A model generated the notes under the pieces. It was not told where the DNA came from. It was given only the letters and a program-made list of their open reading frames with translations, and did no database searches. Shown here piece by piece: positions 25,834-35,745 of a DNA stretch of 64,000 nucleotides; position 1 is the first letter of the stretch; the number at the start of each line of letters is the position of its first letter. The translations under genes and the position numbers were made by a program. Source of the stretch: CAIKMD01 sp035552195 (lineage in GTDB: Bacteria > Pseudomonadota > Alphaproteobacteria > ATCC43930 > CGMCC-115725); NCBI GenBank assembly GCA_035552195.1, contig DASZLU010000026.1, positions 248,001-312,000 on the forward strand, written 5' to 3'.

Positions 25834-25863
25834 CATGTCCGGCCGGCGGTCGTTTCTGCGCGG

Positions 25864-26271
25864 CTAGGGCGTCTTCGCGCTGCAGGCAAAGACCGCTTTG
25901 GTGGGCGTCAAAAGCGGGCAGGCTTGGATATCCGCGCCCTGGCTGGTGATCTGTGGCGCCGCCGCGCCGCCGCAGGCCTGGACGGCGGCGGTCCTGATCG
26001 TGTCGGGCTTATTCCAAAGCCGGTTGTAGCAAATCGCGACCTGGTTGCTCGCCGGCGCGCTGGTCGGCGGCGCAGGGAGCGGCACGGGCGCAATGATGGT
26101 CGAATCGGGCATCATCTCGGGCGAGGTCGTGGTCGACCCGTAGACGATCAATGGCGCGCTCGGCGGCGGTGGCGGGGGAGCTTCGCTCGGCGCGTAAGTC
26201 TGGTAGGGCGCCGGGAAACCGCAGCCGCTAAGGACGAGCAGCAAGAGACCGAGAATGTAGAACCTGCGCAT
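25864..26271 (-). CDS. Proline-rich lipoprotein, unknown
   Basis: 135 residues. N-terminus MRRFYILGLLLLVLSGCGF is a lipoprotein signal with Cys17 as acylated residue. Then a proline-rich linker (APSEAPPPPPPSAP), and a C-terminal domain with paired Cys (QVAICYNRLWNKPDTI, QACGG, IQACPLL, FACSAKT), probably two disulfides. The C-terminal segment resembles a short repeat common in alphaproteobacterial lipoproteins; function not known. ATG 26289 is an alternative start six codons earlier. Confidence 0.75.
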   Translation of the reverse strand: MRRFYILGLLLLVLSGCGFPAPYQTYAPSEAPPPPPPSAPLIVYGSTTTSPEMMPDSTIIAPVPLPAPPTSAPASNQVAICYNRLWNKPDTIRTAAVQACGGAAAPQITSQGADIQACPLLTPTKAVFACSAKTP

Positions 26272-26346
26272 CGGCGAAAGCTGGCGCATCGGCGGCCCCG
26301 GCGCAACCACCTTCTTCGCCGCGGCGGAGTGCTCTATCATGCGGAT

Positions 26347-26697
26347 ATGACGCTCGATCCTTCCCTTATCAACGGTTACCACGCGCACGTCTATTACGAC
26401 GCCGGCAGCCGTGAGACGGCCGCCCAGTTGCGTCAGGCGATCGGCGAGCAATTCGATACGCAGCTGGGCCGCTGGCACGATGATGCGGTCGGACCGCATC
26501 CGATCTCGATGTATCAGGTCGCGTTCCCGGCGAGCGAATTCCCGAAAGTCGTGCCGTGGCTGATGCTCAATCGCCAGGGCCTGCGCATCCTTGTCCATCC
26601 GGAGACCGGCAATGGCTATCGCGATCACGCGATCTATCCGTTGTGGCTTGGCGAGCCCGTGCCGCTGCGCTTCGAGGTTCTGCGCGGCGAGCGCTGA
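26347..26697 (+). CDS. DOPA 4,5-dioxygenase family protein
   Basis: 116 residues, cytoplasmic. INGYHAHVYYDAGSRETAA, LGRWHDDAVGPHPISMYQV, GLRILVHPETGNGYRDHA are the conserved His-containing segments of the family; His12/His14 and His81 are plausible metal ligands. Plant and fungal members open the DOPA ring; bacterial members are usually of unknown substrate. Starts with ATG 26347, 75 bp from the divergent lipoprotein start, with no strong ribosome binding site. Confidence 0.85.
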   Translation: MTLDPSLINGYHAHVYYDAGSRETAAQLRQAIGEQFDTQLGRWHDDAVGPHPISMYQVAFPASEFPKVVPWLMLNRQGLRILVHPETGNGYRDHAIYPLWLGEPVPLRFEVLRGER

Positions 26698-26741
26698 AAC
26701 GAGACGGCGGAACCGCAGCGCTGGCGCCGCGTTCCTCTTTC

Positions 26742-26921
26742 ATGAAGATATTGACGTTGTTGCTCGTTGCGTTCGCGTTGAACGGTTGCGGCGTTGTCGC
26801 CGCGCCGTGCCGTGTCGGCTCAGCCGGGCTTAAAGCGGTGCCGCTGGTCGGTCACGTCGCCGCTGCACCGACCGATGCCTGCGCCGACGTGATCGATCCA
26901 GATCCGGTTTCCGGCTCTTAG
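26742..26921 (+). CDS. 59-residue lipoprotein (DUF6726-like)
   Basis: MKILTLLLVAFALNGCGVV is a lipoprotein signal with acylation at Cys16; the mature part contains APCRVGSAGLKAVPLVGHV and DACADVIDP. I believe this short form matches the DUF6726 family, from memory. It begins 44 bp after the dioxygenase gene and converges on the PEBP gene with a 4-bp overlap. Confidence 0.65.
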   Translation: MKILTLLLVAFALNGCGVVAAPCRVGSAGLKAVPLVGHVAAAPTDACADVIDPDPVSGS

Positions 26922-27523
26922 TTGCCTTTCTCGCCTTTCGGCGGCTTCGGCGATCGCGCGATGAAGGTGGTTACGCCCAGTGTGTGACCCTGCAGTGCCG
27001 CGAACAACTCGTCGCGCGTCATCCCCGCTTTCAACGTCCCGGGCGCGATATCGGTCGCGGTGAGCGTGATCGTGTAGGGATGCGGATAGTCGGTCGGCGG
27101 CGGGCACGGGCTGGCCCAGCCAGCCTTGCCTTGCCCGTTCTTGCCGCCGCCGAAGGCGGTGTCGCTATTGGCTTCGCCTTCCTTGAGCCCTTTCTTGTCG
27201 GCCGGAATATCGTAAGCGACCCAATGGATGAAGCCGACGCCGCCGCGTGCCGCCGGGTCGAACATGTTGATGGCGAAGCTCTTAGTGTTCGCCGGCACGT
27301 TGTCCCACGACAGCGGCAGCGAGACATTCTGTCCTTTGCAATTTCCGTTTGGGTTGCTGCCCGTATATTTTTCTGGGATATAGCCGAACGATTTCATCGC
27401 CGAGGAATACAGAACGAAGAGCTTCGGCCGGGCCTGCGTGGTGTCGGCGGCGTCGGCCGGCGCGGTGCTCGTGGTCCAGGCCAGCGCCAGCGCGGCGGCG
27501 GCAAGAGCGGCGTGCTTCAACAT
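26918..27523 (-). CDS. YbhB/YbcL-type PEBP protein, secreted (copy 1)
   Basis: 201 residues. Signal peptide about 1-26 (cleavage near ADAAD). The phosphatidylethanolamine-binding fold is marked by SLPLSWDNVPANTKSFAIN, DPAARGGVGFIHWVAYDIP (DPxxxxxxxxHW) and WASPCPPPTDYPHPYTIT. Bacterial members bind small anions or act on kinases; periplasmic ones have no agreed role. 29 bp downstream of a paralogue with the same orientation, likely a tandem duplication. Confidence 0.88.
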   Translation of the reverse strand: MLKHAALAAAALALAWTTSTAPADAADTTQARPKLFVLYSSAMKSFGYIPEKYTGSNPNGNCKGQNVSLPLSWDNVPANTKSFAINMFDPAARGGVGFIHWVAYDIPADKKGLKEGEANSDTAFGGGKNGQGKAGWASPCPPPTDYPHPYTITLTATDIAPGTLKAGMTRDELFAALQGHTLGVTTFIARSPKPPKGEKGN

Positions 27524-27552
27524 GCGATACTCCTCCTGGGTGCGATTGCGAT

Positions 27553-28137
27553 TTACGGCGTTGTCCGGTGATAGCGCACGACCATGCTCGCCGGGCCGAG
27601 GCTATGGCCGTTGATCATCTTCAAAAGCTCGTCCCGATTGAGTCCCGGCTGCAGTGTGCCGGAGCCGATATCGAGCGCGAGGAGCTGGATGATGTAGTGA
27701 TGCGGTGCGTCCTGCGACGGGCCGCAGGGGCCGGTATAGCCGACGGTGCCGCGGGAATTCTTGCCTTCGGTGATGTTCTTCGCTGCCGCGTTGCCGTCGC
27801 CTTCCTTCAGCGATTTGCGCGTCGCCGGGATGTTGTAGGCGACCCAATGTACTGATCCCATGCCGCGCAGCCCGTCGGGGTCGATCATGATGAGAGCGAA
27901 GCTCTTCGTGCTGGGCGGTGCGCTCGACCAGGCGAGCGGCGGCGAGATGCTTTTGTCTGGTCCGCCGCCGCCGCAATTGTTGCCGGCATATTTCACCGGC
28001 AGCATCGCATTGTCCTTGAGGGTCGGCGAGGTGAGCGTGAAGAGCGCCGTCTTTTCGGCCTTGGTGGCGGCATCGGCCGGGAGTGCCAGTAGCGTAAGAC
28101 CGGCGAGGGCAGCGATCGACAGGCGCGGCAGGCTCAT
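27553..28137 (-). CDS. YbhB/YbcL-type PEBP protein, secreted (copy 2)
   Basis: 194 residues, signal peptide about 1-24. Shares the family pattern with the next gene: ISPPLAWSSAPPSTKSFAL, DPDGLRGMGSVHWVAYNIP, YTGPCGPSQDAPHHYIIQL. The pair diverges considerably outside these motifs, so the duplication is old. Reads on into copy 1 and lies 25 bp after the substrate-binding protein gene; the three may form one transcript. Confidence 0.88.
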   Translation of the reverse strand: MSLPRLSIAALAGLTLLALPADAATKAEKTALFTLTSPTLKDNAMLPVKYAGNNCGGGGPDKSISPPLAWSSAPPSTKSFALIMIDPDGLRGMGSVHWVAYNIPATRKSLKEGDGNAAAKNITEGKNSRGTVGYTGPCGPSQDAPHHYIIQLLALDIGSGTLQPGLNRDELLKMINGHSLGPASMVVRYHRTTP

Positions 28138-28162
28138 GACGGGCTCCTCGCGTCAGGCAATC

Positions 28163-29179
28163 CTACTGCGCCGCGAGCGGGATCACATAGCGTTTGTCGT
28201 AAACTTGATCGTCACGCACCTCCTGCTTCACCATGCCCTGCGTCTTGAACCAGGCGAGCTGTCGCTGGATGTCGGTCACGTCGAGTGTTGCCTGCGCGTC
28301 GATATAGGAGATGCCTGCTCGAAGCTGCTCGGGACTCTGGCCGACATATTTCGCAATGATATCCAAAATCGCGGCCGCGTCGGGACCGTCGCGGCGCTTC
28401 TCGTCCGGCGCAACGAACGCATTGCGATAGTCGAGGGCGCCTTTACGGAACGCGCGCAGAAATCGTTTCACCAGATCCTGATCTTGGTCGGCATGCTTGC
28501 CCGAGGTGAAGAGCGCGCCCGTCTGGATCGGCGTCACGTCGCCGACGTAGCCGACCAGCTTCAGCGCGCCGCGATTGATCGCCGGCGTTGCGATGGTCGC
28601 GAGGACCACGCCGGCATCGACTTGGCCGCCGGCGGTGGCGCTGATCTGATTGGGTAGGGATTGGAGCGGGACGACGCGCACGGTCTTGGGATCGACGTTG
28701 AATTTCTGCTCGATCAGATTGATCGCGTAATGTGACGGCGCGCCGACTTGCGTCGTCGAGATCGAATGGCCGCCCAGCGCGGCATAGGTCTTGAAGCCCG
28801 CATCGTAGGCTTGGTTCGAGACGACGAAGGTGAAGACCGGAAAGCCCGGCACATCGCGGGCAAGGCCGCTGATGATACGGATCTTGTTCTGGCCGGCGAG
28901 GTTGTAGAATGCGGCGCCCGGCCCGGTCGCGCCGAAATCGATATCGCCCGAGACGATGGCAACGGTAATCGGCTCGGCGGAATCGAACGACAGTATCTCG
29001 GCGTCGATGCCCTCGGCGGCGAAATAACCGCGATCCTTGGCGATGAAGTTCGGGCCGTTGGCCGCGACTTTGACAACGCCGACTTTGACCTGGTCGGCCG
29101 CTTCGGCGCGGGCGCCAAGCGTCAGCGCGGCCAATATCGTAAGGCATGGCGCCGCCGGCAGCGTGACCGTTCGTTTCAT
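28163..29179 (-). CDS. NitT/TauT-type substrate-binding protein (orphan)
   Basis: 338 residues with signal peptide (1-27). NMT1/SsuA-like periplasmic binding protein: VKVGVVKVAANGPNFIAKD at the start of the mature part, then VSGDIDFGATGPGAAFYNL. The family delivers nitrate, sulfonates, or pyrimidine precursors of thiamine to ABC permeases, but no permease or ATPase gene is adjacent. It lies directly upstream, divergently, of the thiC riboswitch, so a role in thiamine precursor uptake is possible, not shown. Confidence 0.85.
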   Translation of the reverse strand: MKRTVTLPAAPCLTILAALTLGARAEAADQVKVGVVKVAANGPNFIAKDRGYFAAEGIDAEILSFDSAEPITVAIVSGDIDFGATGPGAAFYNLAGQNKIRIISGLARDVPGFPVFTFVVSNQAYDAGFKTYAALGGHSISTTQVGAPSHYAINLIEQKFNVDPKTVRVVPLQSLPNQISATAGGQVDAGVVLATIATPAINRGALKLVGYVGDVTPIQTGALFTSGKHADQDQDLVKRFLRAFRKGALDYRNAFVAPDEKRRDGPDAAAILDIIAKYVGQSPEQLRAGISYIDAQATLDVTDIQRQLAWFKTQGMVKQEVRDDQVYDKRYVIPLAAQ

Positions 29180-29281
29180 CGGCCCGTTCCCCCCTCGGTG
29201 ACTATGCTAGCACGGATGGCCGGAATCCAGCGGGGGAGGTGCTTGACGCGGGATTGTCACGATCCATACTGGACGCGTTCC

Positions 29282-29376
29282 AGAGGGGAGCCCCTGATGC
29301 GGGGGCTGAGACGAGGCGAGGCAAAGCCGCCGCAAACCCTTTGAACCTGATCCGGATCGTACCGGCGTAGGGACAG
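29282..29376 (+). ncRNA. TPP riboswitch (THI element) of thiC
   Basis: Conserved cores in order: GGGGAGCCCCTGATGCGGGG (29285-29304), CTGAGA at 29306-29311, an extra hairpin arm (29312-29332), ACCCTTTGAACCTGATCCGG with GAACCTG at 29343-29349, and GGCGTAGGGA ending at 29373. The aptamer is 84 nt away from the thiC start, so the expression platform is separate from the aptamer, unlike the thiO case. Confidence 0.95.
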
Positions 29377-29460
29377 GAACGGCGCTTGCTCTATACTCGG
29401 CGCCACCCTCTCGCCAGAAAACCGGGTCGGATCATCCCTCGTTTCGGGAAGGAGATCGTC

Positions 29461-31287
<1,827 letters not shown>

Positions 31288-31292
31288 CGGCC

Positions 31293-31772
31293 GTGGCCGA
31301 TACACCTGTTACCGCCGAAGCGACACCGCCGCAGGCAATCAGCCGGGATTATCCCAACCGGCCTTTTGCCGCGGCGCTCGCCATCTGCCGCAAGCCCAAT
31401 GGCAGCATGCTGCTGGCGCAGCGTGCCAAAGGCCCCAGCACGGCAATCGGCCGCTGGGGCTTTCCCGGTGGCATGCATGAGGTCGGCGAAACCATCCTCA
31501 CCGCGGCCCAGCGCGAGCTCCGGGAAGAGACCGGCATCGATGCCATGCCGCGGCGGGTGATCGATGCTTTCGACGTCATCGGCAAGGATCCGGACGGGCG
31601 CATCCGCGCGCATTATGTGTTGGTCTGCGTCGTGCTCGATTGGGTCGCCGGCGAAGGCCGGCCGATCGAGGACGCGACGGCAGTCGGCTGGTACACCGTC
31701 GATCAGGCGGTGGAGCGGCTCGAGCTTTTGCCCGACACGCTGCGCCTGATGAAAGCCGCTCTTGCGGTCTAA
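31293..31772 (+). CDS. Nudix hydrolase
   Basis: 159 residues from GTG 31293, three codons after the thiC stop. Nudix box GGMHEVGETILTAAQRELRE at about 66-85, followed by ETGI, matches the GX5EX7REUXEEXGU consensus fully. It lacks extra domains; the sequence resembles ADP-ribose or (d)NTP pyrophosphatases. The GTG start has no strong site; it may be translated by coupling with thiC, and a start slightly downstream is possible. Confidence 0.85.
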   Translation: MADTPVTAEATPPQAISRDYPNRPFAAALAICRKPNGSMLLAQRAKGPSTAIGRWGFPGGMHEVGETILTAAQRELREETGIDAMPRRVIDAFDVIGKDPDGRIRAHYVLVCVVLDWVAGEGRPIEDATAVGWYTVDQAVERLELLPDTLRLMKAALAV

Positions 31773-31848
31773 TGTCGCGTTGGAAGCACTTGGAAACACT
31801 TGATTTCTAAGCAGCTCGTCATTACGTTGGAGTCTCCCGCAACGTATT

Positions 31849-31863
31849 GAAAGGAGGTGATCC
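31849..31863 (+). promoter_or_regulatory. Extended Shine-Dalgarno, 15 nt complementary to the 16S 3' end
   Basis: GAAAGGAGGTGATCC is the exact complement of the last part of bacterial 16S rRNA (GGATCACCTCCTTTC). The match stops there: the following bases do not continue the 16S complement, so it is not an antisense rRNA fragment. It lies with correct spacing (7 nt after GGAGG) in front of GTG 31865. Confidence 0.8.
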
Positions 31864-31864
31864 C

Positions 31865-31936
31865 GTGTCTCATTGTCATCATCGGCGGTCGGAGCAAACC
31901 GCGATCGGGATCGCTGCCTCGGCAGGGGTTTTCTGA
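31865..31936 (+). CDS. 23-residue peptide with His-rich N-terminus (leader peptide?)
   Basis: GTG TCT CAT TGT CAT CAT ... TGA, translated MSHCHHRRSEQTAIGIAAS and four more residues. Translation should be very strong because of the 15-nt Shine-Dalgarno. The frame is followed 48 bp later by a perfect GC-rich hairpin with a T-tract. A short, highly translated frame with His codons in front of a terminator is the layout of an attenuator leader, or of an independent small-protein gene. The next genes, a small membrane protein and panC, are not obvious targets for a histidine leader. Confidence 0.55.
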   Translation: MSHCHHRRSEQTAIGIAASAGVF

Positions 31937-31983
31937 CGCGCGTAGCGAGTATCGCGGCAGTGCTCCGCCGCAATGACAAATGG

Positions 31984-32018
31984 GAAGGGCCGCCCTCGGG
32001 CGGCCCTTCTACTTTTTT
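31984..32018 (+). terminator. Strong rho-independent terminator or attenuator
   Basis: GAAGGGCCGCCC (31984-31995) and GGGCGGCCCTTC (31998-32009) are perfect 12-bp complements separated by two bases, followed by TACTTTTTT. Lies between the 23-residue frame and the small membrane protein gene, so it either ends the short transcript or conditionally attenuates the next. Confidence 0.9.
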
Positions 32019-32125
32019 GGCCCCTCTGTTTTGGGCCGGTTTTCCGACCAACGCCTTCGGAACCTTTTTGGCCGGATGGCCATTAACTTCCGGCTTCGAA
32101 CGGCCAGGCTATGTGGGAGAAGAAC

Positions 32126-32347
32126 ATGCGCGGCATGATGTTGGTGGGCGTCATCCTGATCGTGGCGGGGATCGTGGGTCTGGTGATCAACGTCGTCCCG
32201 GTCCATCACCAGGAGCAGGTGGCGAAGATCGGGCCGATTACCGCGACCGCGGACAAGGAGACGGATTACGTCATCCCGCCCTGGGCAAGCGTGCTTGTTA
32301 TCGTCGTCGGCGCCGGCTTGGCTTACGCTGGCACGCGCCGCGGCTGA
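32126..32347 (+). CDS. Small two-span membrane protein (DUF3185-like)
   Basis: 73 residues. Hydrophobic helix MRGMMLVGVILIVAGIVGL at the N-terminus, a polar middle (VHHQEQVAKIGPITATADK) and a second helix (PPWASVLVIVVGAGLAYAG), ending TRRG; this pattern is that of DUF3185 inner-membrane proteins. Start at 32126 has GGGAG six bases upstream; an ATG at 32111 is less well placed. 56 bp before panC, same strand. Confidence 0.7.
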   Translation: MRGMMLVGVILIVAGIVGLVINVVPVHHQEQVAKIGPITATADKETDYVIPPWASVLVIVVGAGLAYAGTRRG

Positions 32348-32403
32348 GCGGCGGCTTTCCCCTGGCTTGCCTTTAATAGGCGCGCGCGATAGACCGGCGC
32401 GCA

Positions 32404-33276
32404 ATGCTCCAGACCATCGGTAAGCTTCCCGTCGCGCGCAAAATCGCCGAACTACGCCGCACCGTGGCGGGGTGGCGCCGGAGCGATGAGATCGTCGCGC
32501 TGGTGCCGACCATGGGCGCGCTGCATGACGGGCACCTCGCGTTGATCGGCCATGCTCGCGCCCGGGCCGATCGCGTGATCGCGACTATCTTCGTCAATCC
32601 AACGCAATTCGGTCCGAACGAGGATTTCACGCGCTATCCCCGCGACGAGGCCGGCGATGCGGCAAAACTGGTGGCCGCGTCCTGCGATCTGCTCTACGCG
32701 CCCGACGCGGCCGAGATGTATCCCGCCGGCTTCGCGACAAGCGTTTCTGCCGGGTGCCTCGCCGAGCCGCTCTGCGGTCGCTTCCGACCCGGGCATTTTG
32801 ACGGCGTCGCGACGGTGGTGACGAAGCTATTGCTGCAAGCACATCCGCACATCGCGTGTTTCGGCGAGAAGGATTATCAGCAATTGCAGATCATCCGTCG
32901 TGTCGCGCGCGATCTCGATATCGATTGTACGATCGAGGGCGTGCCGATCGTGCGCGAAAGCGACGGCTTGGCGTTGTCCTCGCGCAACGCCTATCTTAGC
33001 CCCGACGAGCGGCGCATCGCGCCGGCGCTGCATCGAGTGTTGCGCGATGCCGTCGCGCAAGTGGCGCGCGGCGTGTCGCCGCAAGACGCTTCCGCCGCCG
33101 GCAATGCTGCGCTGCTGCAAGCCGGTTTCGCCAAGGTCGACTATCTCGAACTCGTCGATGCCGAGAGCCTGCAGCCATTGACCGATCGCAGCCGCGCAGG
33201 GCGCGCCGCCGCCGCCGCCTGGCTCGGCAAGACGCGGCTCATCGATAACGAAGCCGTTCCGGCGCGGAGTGCATGA
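32404..33276 (+). CDS. panC: Pantothenate synthetase PanC
   Basis: 290 residues. Nucleotidyltransferase signature PTMGALHDGHLALI with the HxGH motif, IFVNPTQFGPNEDFTRYPR, and LSSRNAYLS (KMSKS-like loop). It joins pantoate to beta-alanine using ATP. Overlaps the following secreted-protein gene by ATGA. panB, the usual partner, is absent here. Confidence 0.96.
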   Translation: MLQTIGKLPVARKIAELRRTVAGWRRSDEIVALVPTMGALHDGHLALIGHARARADRVIATIFVNPTQFGPNEDFTRYPRDEAGDAAKLVAASCDLLYAPDAAEMYPAGFATSVSAGCLAEPLCGRFRPGHFDGVATVVTKLLLQAHPHIACFGEKDYQQLQIIRRVARDLDIDCTIEGVPIVRESDGLALSSRNAYLSPDERRIAPALHRVLRDAVAQVARGVSPQDASAAGNAALLQAGFAKVDYLELVDAESLQPLTDRSRAGRAAAAAWLGKTRLIDNEAVPARSA

Positions 33277-33719
33277 TGAAGCGCGGGGCGTTTCTACTCG
33301 CTCTTGCCTCGCTGGCGCTGATGCCGGGAGCGTCGCAGGCCGGCAAGGACAGCGACACGCTGGCACAATTCGGTCTCGTCGGCAGTTGGTCGTTCGATTG
33401 CTCGCAGTCGCCGAGCCCGGCCAATCCCTTCGTCAGCTTCATCCCCTCGACCACCGGTCAACCGTCGCGGCAGCTCATCACCGGCAAGCCGCAATTCGAT
33501 AGTCTTGTACCGGTCAGCGACGCTGAGATGCTCGATGCCACACATCTTCGCCTCACCTATCCGCAAGGCGGCGTGACGGTGACCGTGACTTTGCTCAAAG
33601 AACAGCGTCGTATCCGGCCTTACGAAGCAATGGCAAGTGACGGCACGGTCTCGGTTAGTCGTGGCGTTGTGAAAGCCAACGGCCTGCCGACCGGTTGGCT
33701 GCTCAAATGCGTCGATTGA
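33273..33719 (+). CDS. Secreted protein of unknown function
   Basis: 148 residues. Signal peptide MMKRGAFLLALASLALMPG, cleaved near SQAG. The mature part opens GLVGSWSFDCSQSPSP and ends GWLLKCVD: a small beta-rich domain with one probable disulfide, of the type seen in several alphaproteobacterial secreted proteins. I recognise no function. It overlaps panC by four bases and is probably cotranscribed with it. Confidence 0.75.
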   Translation: MMKRGAFLLALASLALMPGASQAGKDSDTLAQFGLVGSWSFDCSQSPSPANPFVSFIPSTTGQPSRQLITGKPQFDSLVPVSDAEMLDATHLRLTYPQGGVTVTVTLLKEQRRIRPYEAMASDGTVSVSRGVVKANGLPTGWLLKCVD

Positions 33720-33790
33720 GGCTGGTTGGCTCGGGCTGCGGAATTGACCCATGGCGTGATACGTTCTGACGGGTAGGCGGAAGGACAAAC

Positions 33791-34846
33791 GTGGCCAAGA
33801 TTTTGGTGACTGGCGGCGCCGGCTTTATCGGCACCGCGGTGGTGCGGCAGTTGCTGAGCGAGGGCGAGCAGGTCGTCAATCTCGACAAACTCACCTATGC
33901 CGGCTCGAACCCGCCGCTCGGTGCGCTCGCCGAGGACGGTCGTTACACGCTCGAGATCGCCGATGTCGCGGATGCCGAGGCCGTCGCGCGGATATTCGCC
34001 GAGCATCGCCCGGATGGCGTGATGCATCTCGCGGCCGAATCCCACGTGGACCGCTCGATCGACGGTCCCGCCGATTTCATCCAAACGAATCTCGTCGGCA
34101 CTTTCGTCATGCTCGAAGCGGCGCGCCGGCATTGGAACGCGCTCGATCGTGCCGCGAAAGAGCGTTTCCGCTTTCATCTCATCTCGACCGACGAGGTGTT
34201 CGGCTCGCTGAACGACGGCGAAGAGGCCGATGAGACCTCGCGCTATCAGCCGAATAGCCCCTATGCCGCCTCGAAAGCGGGCGCCGATCATCTGGCGCGC
34301 GCCTGGCATCGCACTTATGGCTTGCCGGTGGTCGCCACTAATTGCTCGAACAATTATGGTCCGTGGCAGTTCCCAGAAAAGCTCATCCCGCTGATGATCC
34401 TCAACGCGCTCGATGGCAAGCATCTGCCGGTCTACGGGAAGGGCAGCAATGTGCGCGACTGGCTTTATGTCGGCGATCATGCCGCGGCATTGACCTTGGT
34501 GCTGCGCAAAGGCCAAGTTGGCGAGACCTACAACATCGCCGGGCGCGAGCAGCATCCGAACCTCGTCATCGTCAAGATGATCTGCGGCATTCTCGACGAG
34601 GCACTGCCGCATGCAGCGCATCGGCCGCATGAGAATCTGATCGAATTCGTCACCGACCGGCCAGGCCATGATCTGCGCTACGCGGTCGATGATGCGAAAA
34701 TCCGCCGCGAGCTCCAATGGGAACCGAAAGAGACGCTGGAGACCGGTCTCAAAAAGACCGTCCACTGGTATCTCGACAATCGCGATTGGTGGGAGAAAAT
34801 TCGCAGCGGCGGTTATCACGGCGAGCGTTTGGGTAAGGTTCGATGA
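33791..34846 (+). CDS. rfbB: dTDP-glucose 4,6-dehydratase RfbB
   Basis: 351 residues from GTG 33791. Short-chain dehydrogenase with TGGAGFIG (NAD site, about 7-14), STDEVFG (catalytic Thr-Asp-Glu) and the YxxxK motif in SPYAASKAGADH (Tyr158 region). Converts dTDP-glucose to the 4-keto-6-deoxy sugar on the way to dTDP-rhamnose. It overlaps rfbA (ATGA). rfbC and rfbD are not in the window, so the end product may not be rhamnose. Confidence 0.96.
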   Translation: MAKILVTGGAGFIGTAVVRQLLSEGEQVVNLDKLTYAGSNPPLGALAEDGRYTLEIADVADAEAVARIFAEHRPDGVMHLAAESHVDRSIDGPADFIQTNLVGTFVMLEAARRHWNALDRAAKERFRFHLISTDEVFGSLNDGEEADETSRYQPNSPYAASKAGADHLARAWHRTYGLPVVATNCSNNYGPWQFPEKLIPLMILNALDGKHLPVYGKGSNVRDWLYVGDHAAALTLVLRKGQVGETYNIAGREQHPNLVIVKMICGILDEALPHAAHRPHENLIEFVTDRPGHDLRYAVDDAKIRRELQWEPKETLETGLKKTVHWYLDNRDWWEKIRSGGYHGERLGKVR

Positions 34847-35715
34847 AGGGCATCATCCTCGCCGGCGGTTCCGGCACGCGTCTCTATCCGCTGACCCGCG
34901 CGGTCTCGAAGCAGCTGTTGCCGATCTACGACAAGCCGATGATCTATTACCCGCTGTCGACCTTCATGTTCGGCGGCATCCGCGACATCCTCATCATCAC
35001 GACGCCGATCGATGCACCGCATTTCCAAAAACTCTTAGGCGATGGCAGCCAATGGGGCCTGCGCATTTCCTATGCGCAGCAGCCGTCGCCCGACGGCATC
35101 CCGCAGGCTTTCCTTCTCGGCCGCGACTTTATCGCCGGCGAGGCCTGCGCTTTGGCGCTCGGCGACAATCTCATCTATGGCAACGGCCTGACCGATATGA
35201 TGGGGCATGCCGCAACGCGTGAAGGCGCGAGCGTCTTTGCTTATCGTGTCCAGGACCCGGAGCGCTACGGCATCGTCGAGTTCGATCGGTCGGGCCGTGC
35301 TCTAAGTATCGAGGAGAAGCCGAAAGTGCCGCGCTCTGATTGGGCGATCATCGGGCTTTATTTCTTCGACCGCGAAGTCGTCTCGATCGCGGAGAAGCTG
35401 AAGCCTTCGCCGCGGGGCGAGACCGAAATCGTCGACGTGATCGCCAATTACTTCAAACGTGGCACGCTGCATGTCGAAAAGCTCGGCCGCGGCCATGCCT
35501 GGCTCGATACCGGTACTCCCGAGGCGATGATCGAAGGCTCGGAATTCGTGCGCACCCTCGAAAATCGCACCGGGCAAAAGATCGGCTGCGTCGAGGAGGT
35601 CGCTTATCGCCAGGGCTTCATCGACAAGGCACAATTGATGAAGCTGGCCAAGCAGTGCGAGAAGTCGAATTACGGCCGCTATCTGTTGCGGCTCGCCGAG
35701 GAAGACGACGACTAA
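34843..35715 (+). CDS. rfbA: Glucose-1-phosphate thymidylyltransferase RfbA
   Basis: 290 residues. LAGGSGTRLYPLTRAVSKQL holds the nucleotide-binding GxGxRL and the catalytic Lys region, PIYDKPMIYYPLS and LALGDNLIYG, RPSDWAIIGLYFFD and GHAWLDTGT follow. It makes dTDP-glucose, the substrate of the preceding enzyme. Translationally coupled to rfbB by the ATGA overlap. Confidence 0.96.
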   Translation: MKGIILAGGSGTRLYPLTRAVSKQLLPIYDKPMIYYPLSTFMFGGIRDILIITTPIDAPHFQKLLGDGSQWGLRISYAQQPSPDGIPQAFLLGRDFIAGEACALALGDNLIYGNGLTDMMGHAATREGASVFAYRVQDPERYGIVEFDRSGRALSIEEKPKVPRSDWAIIGLYFFDREVVSIAEKLKPSPRGETEIVDVIANYFKRGTLHVEKLGRGHAWLDTGTPEAMIEGSEFVRTLENRTGQKIGCVEEVAYRQGFIDKAQLMKLAKQCEKSNYGRYLLRLAEEDDD

Positions 35716-35745
35716 ACGTCGCGACGACGAAGGGGGGAGGGAGCG

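Noticed and set aside
31849..31863. Fragment of an antisense 16S rRNA gene
   Set aside because: Only 15 nt match and the next bases diverge from the 16S complement; position in front of a GTG frame points to a Shine-Dalgarno.
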